DNA of 41,736 bases from Clostridiales bacterium (lineage in GTDB: Bacteria > Bacillota > Clostridia > Oscillospirales > Acutalibacteraceae), in contig JAHZIE010000018.1 of NCBI GenBank assembly GCA_019419895.1, positions 1 to 41,736 on the forward strand. Direction: 5' to 3'. Positions 41,682 to 41,736 of the stretch are shown here, piece by piece; positions within the stretch are counted from its first letter, which is position 1, and each line of letters opens with the position of its first letter. The notes under the pieces are model-generated. The model saw nothing but the letters and a program-made list of their open reading frames with translations. It was not told where the DNA came from and did not search any database. The position numbers and the translations under genes were made by a program.

Positions 41682-41736
41682 AAATAAATATCCCCCGGCT
41701 TTGCCGGGGGTATTTCACATGGGGTCAAAGCCCTAT
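41682..41736. repeat. Right copy of 55-bp terminal inverted repeat with hairpin
   Basis: The exact reverse complement of 1-55, with the same CCCCCGGC/GCCGGGGG palindrome (41691-41709). In this orientation the AT-rich side faces the inside of the contig, so it would terminate minus-strand transcripts. Confidence 0.85.

Noticed and set aside
1..41736. Mobile element or integrative element spanning the whole window
   Set aside because: No integrase, transposase, relaxase, phage or plasmid gene is present; the gene content is ordinary chromosomal metabolism and envelope genes, and the terminal repeat is better explained by an assembly break.

Overview
The window looks like one chromosomal contig from an anaerobic, fermentative Firmicute of class Clostridia, most like gut Oscillospiraceae/Ruminococcaceae. 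This rests on a bifunctional AdhE, an rnfCDGEAB cluster in clostridial order, a sigmaV/RsiV-type pair, DUF975 and DUF4358 proteins, strong AAGGAGG ribosome binding sites and many intrinsic terminators. Base composition is roughly balanced by eye. I see no rRNA, tRNA, CRISPR array, intact insertion sequence or phage module.

Layout. 1-55 and 41682-41736 are an exact 55-bp inverted repeat around a GC-rich hairpin; this is probably where an assembly broke at a dispersed repeat. 357-4339 holds a GH38 alpha-mannosidase (minus) divergent from a CdaR/PucR-type regulator (plus). 4504-8724 is a cell-wall operon: ftsE, ftsX, a coiled-coil M23 endopeptidase and an S41 C-terminal processing protease. 9314-13107 has an APH-fold kinase-like protein, then adhE with two Rex-like operators at its promoter. 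13160-15470 has a GNAT acetyltransferase and an aldo/keto reductase. 15741-19686 lies on the minus strand: a 614-aa helical glycosidase-like protein of unknown family, a small P-loop kinase, a structured intergenic segment and an XRE regulator. 19880-22773 holds a histidine phosphatase, leuB and a DUF975 membrane protein.

23083-30382 is the main energy-metabolism block: ApbE flavin transferase, a NusG-domain-II protein, a Gx-transporter/Hpre_diP_synt_I membrane protein, then rnfC, D, G, E, A and B. ApbE would attach FMN to threonines of RnfD and RnfG. The complex would couple ferredoxin oxidation and NAD+ reduction to ion pumping, while AdhE re-oxidises NADH to ethanol, so the two blocks are linked through redox.

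30592-40822 carries a NimA-like flavoprotein, a strongly folded intergenic region (candidate RNA), a GH31 glycosidase, an envelope-stress block (SGNH hydrolase, DUF4358 lipoprotein, ECF sigma factor, RsiV-like anti-sigma) and a two-gene sugar unit (TIM-barrel isomerase plus GH123-like protein). The last 0.9 kb has hairpins but no gene I can support.

The least explained parts are the folded intergenic regions at 31.1-31.45 kb and 18.48-18.83 kb, the 614-aa protein, the GH123-like/epimerase pair and the tandem micro-ORFs at 13.4 kb.
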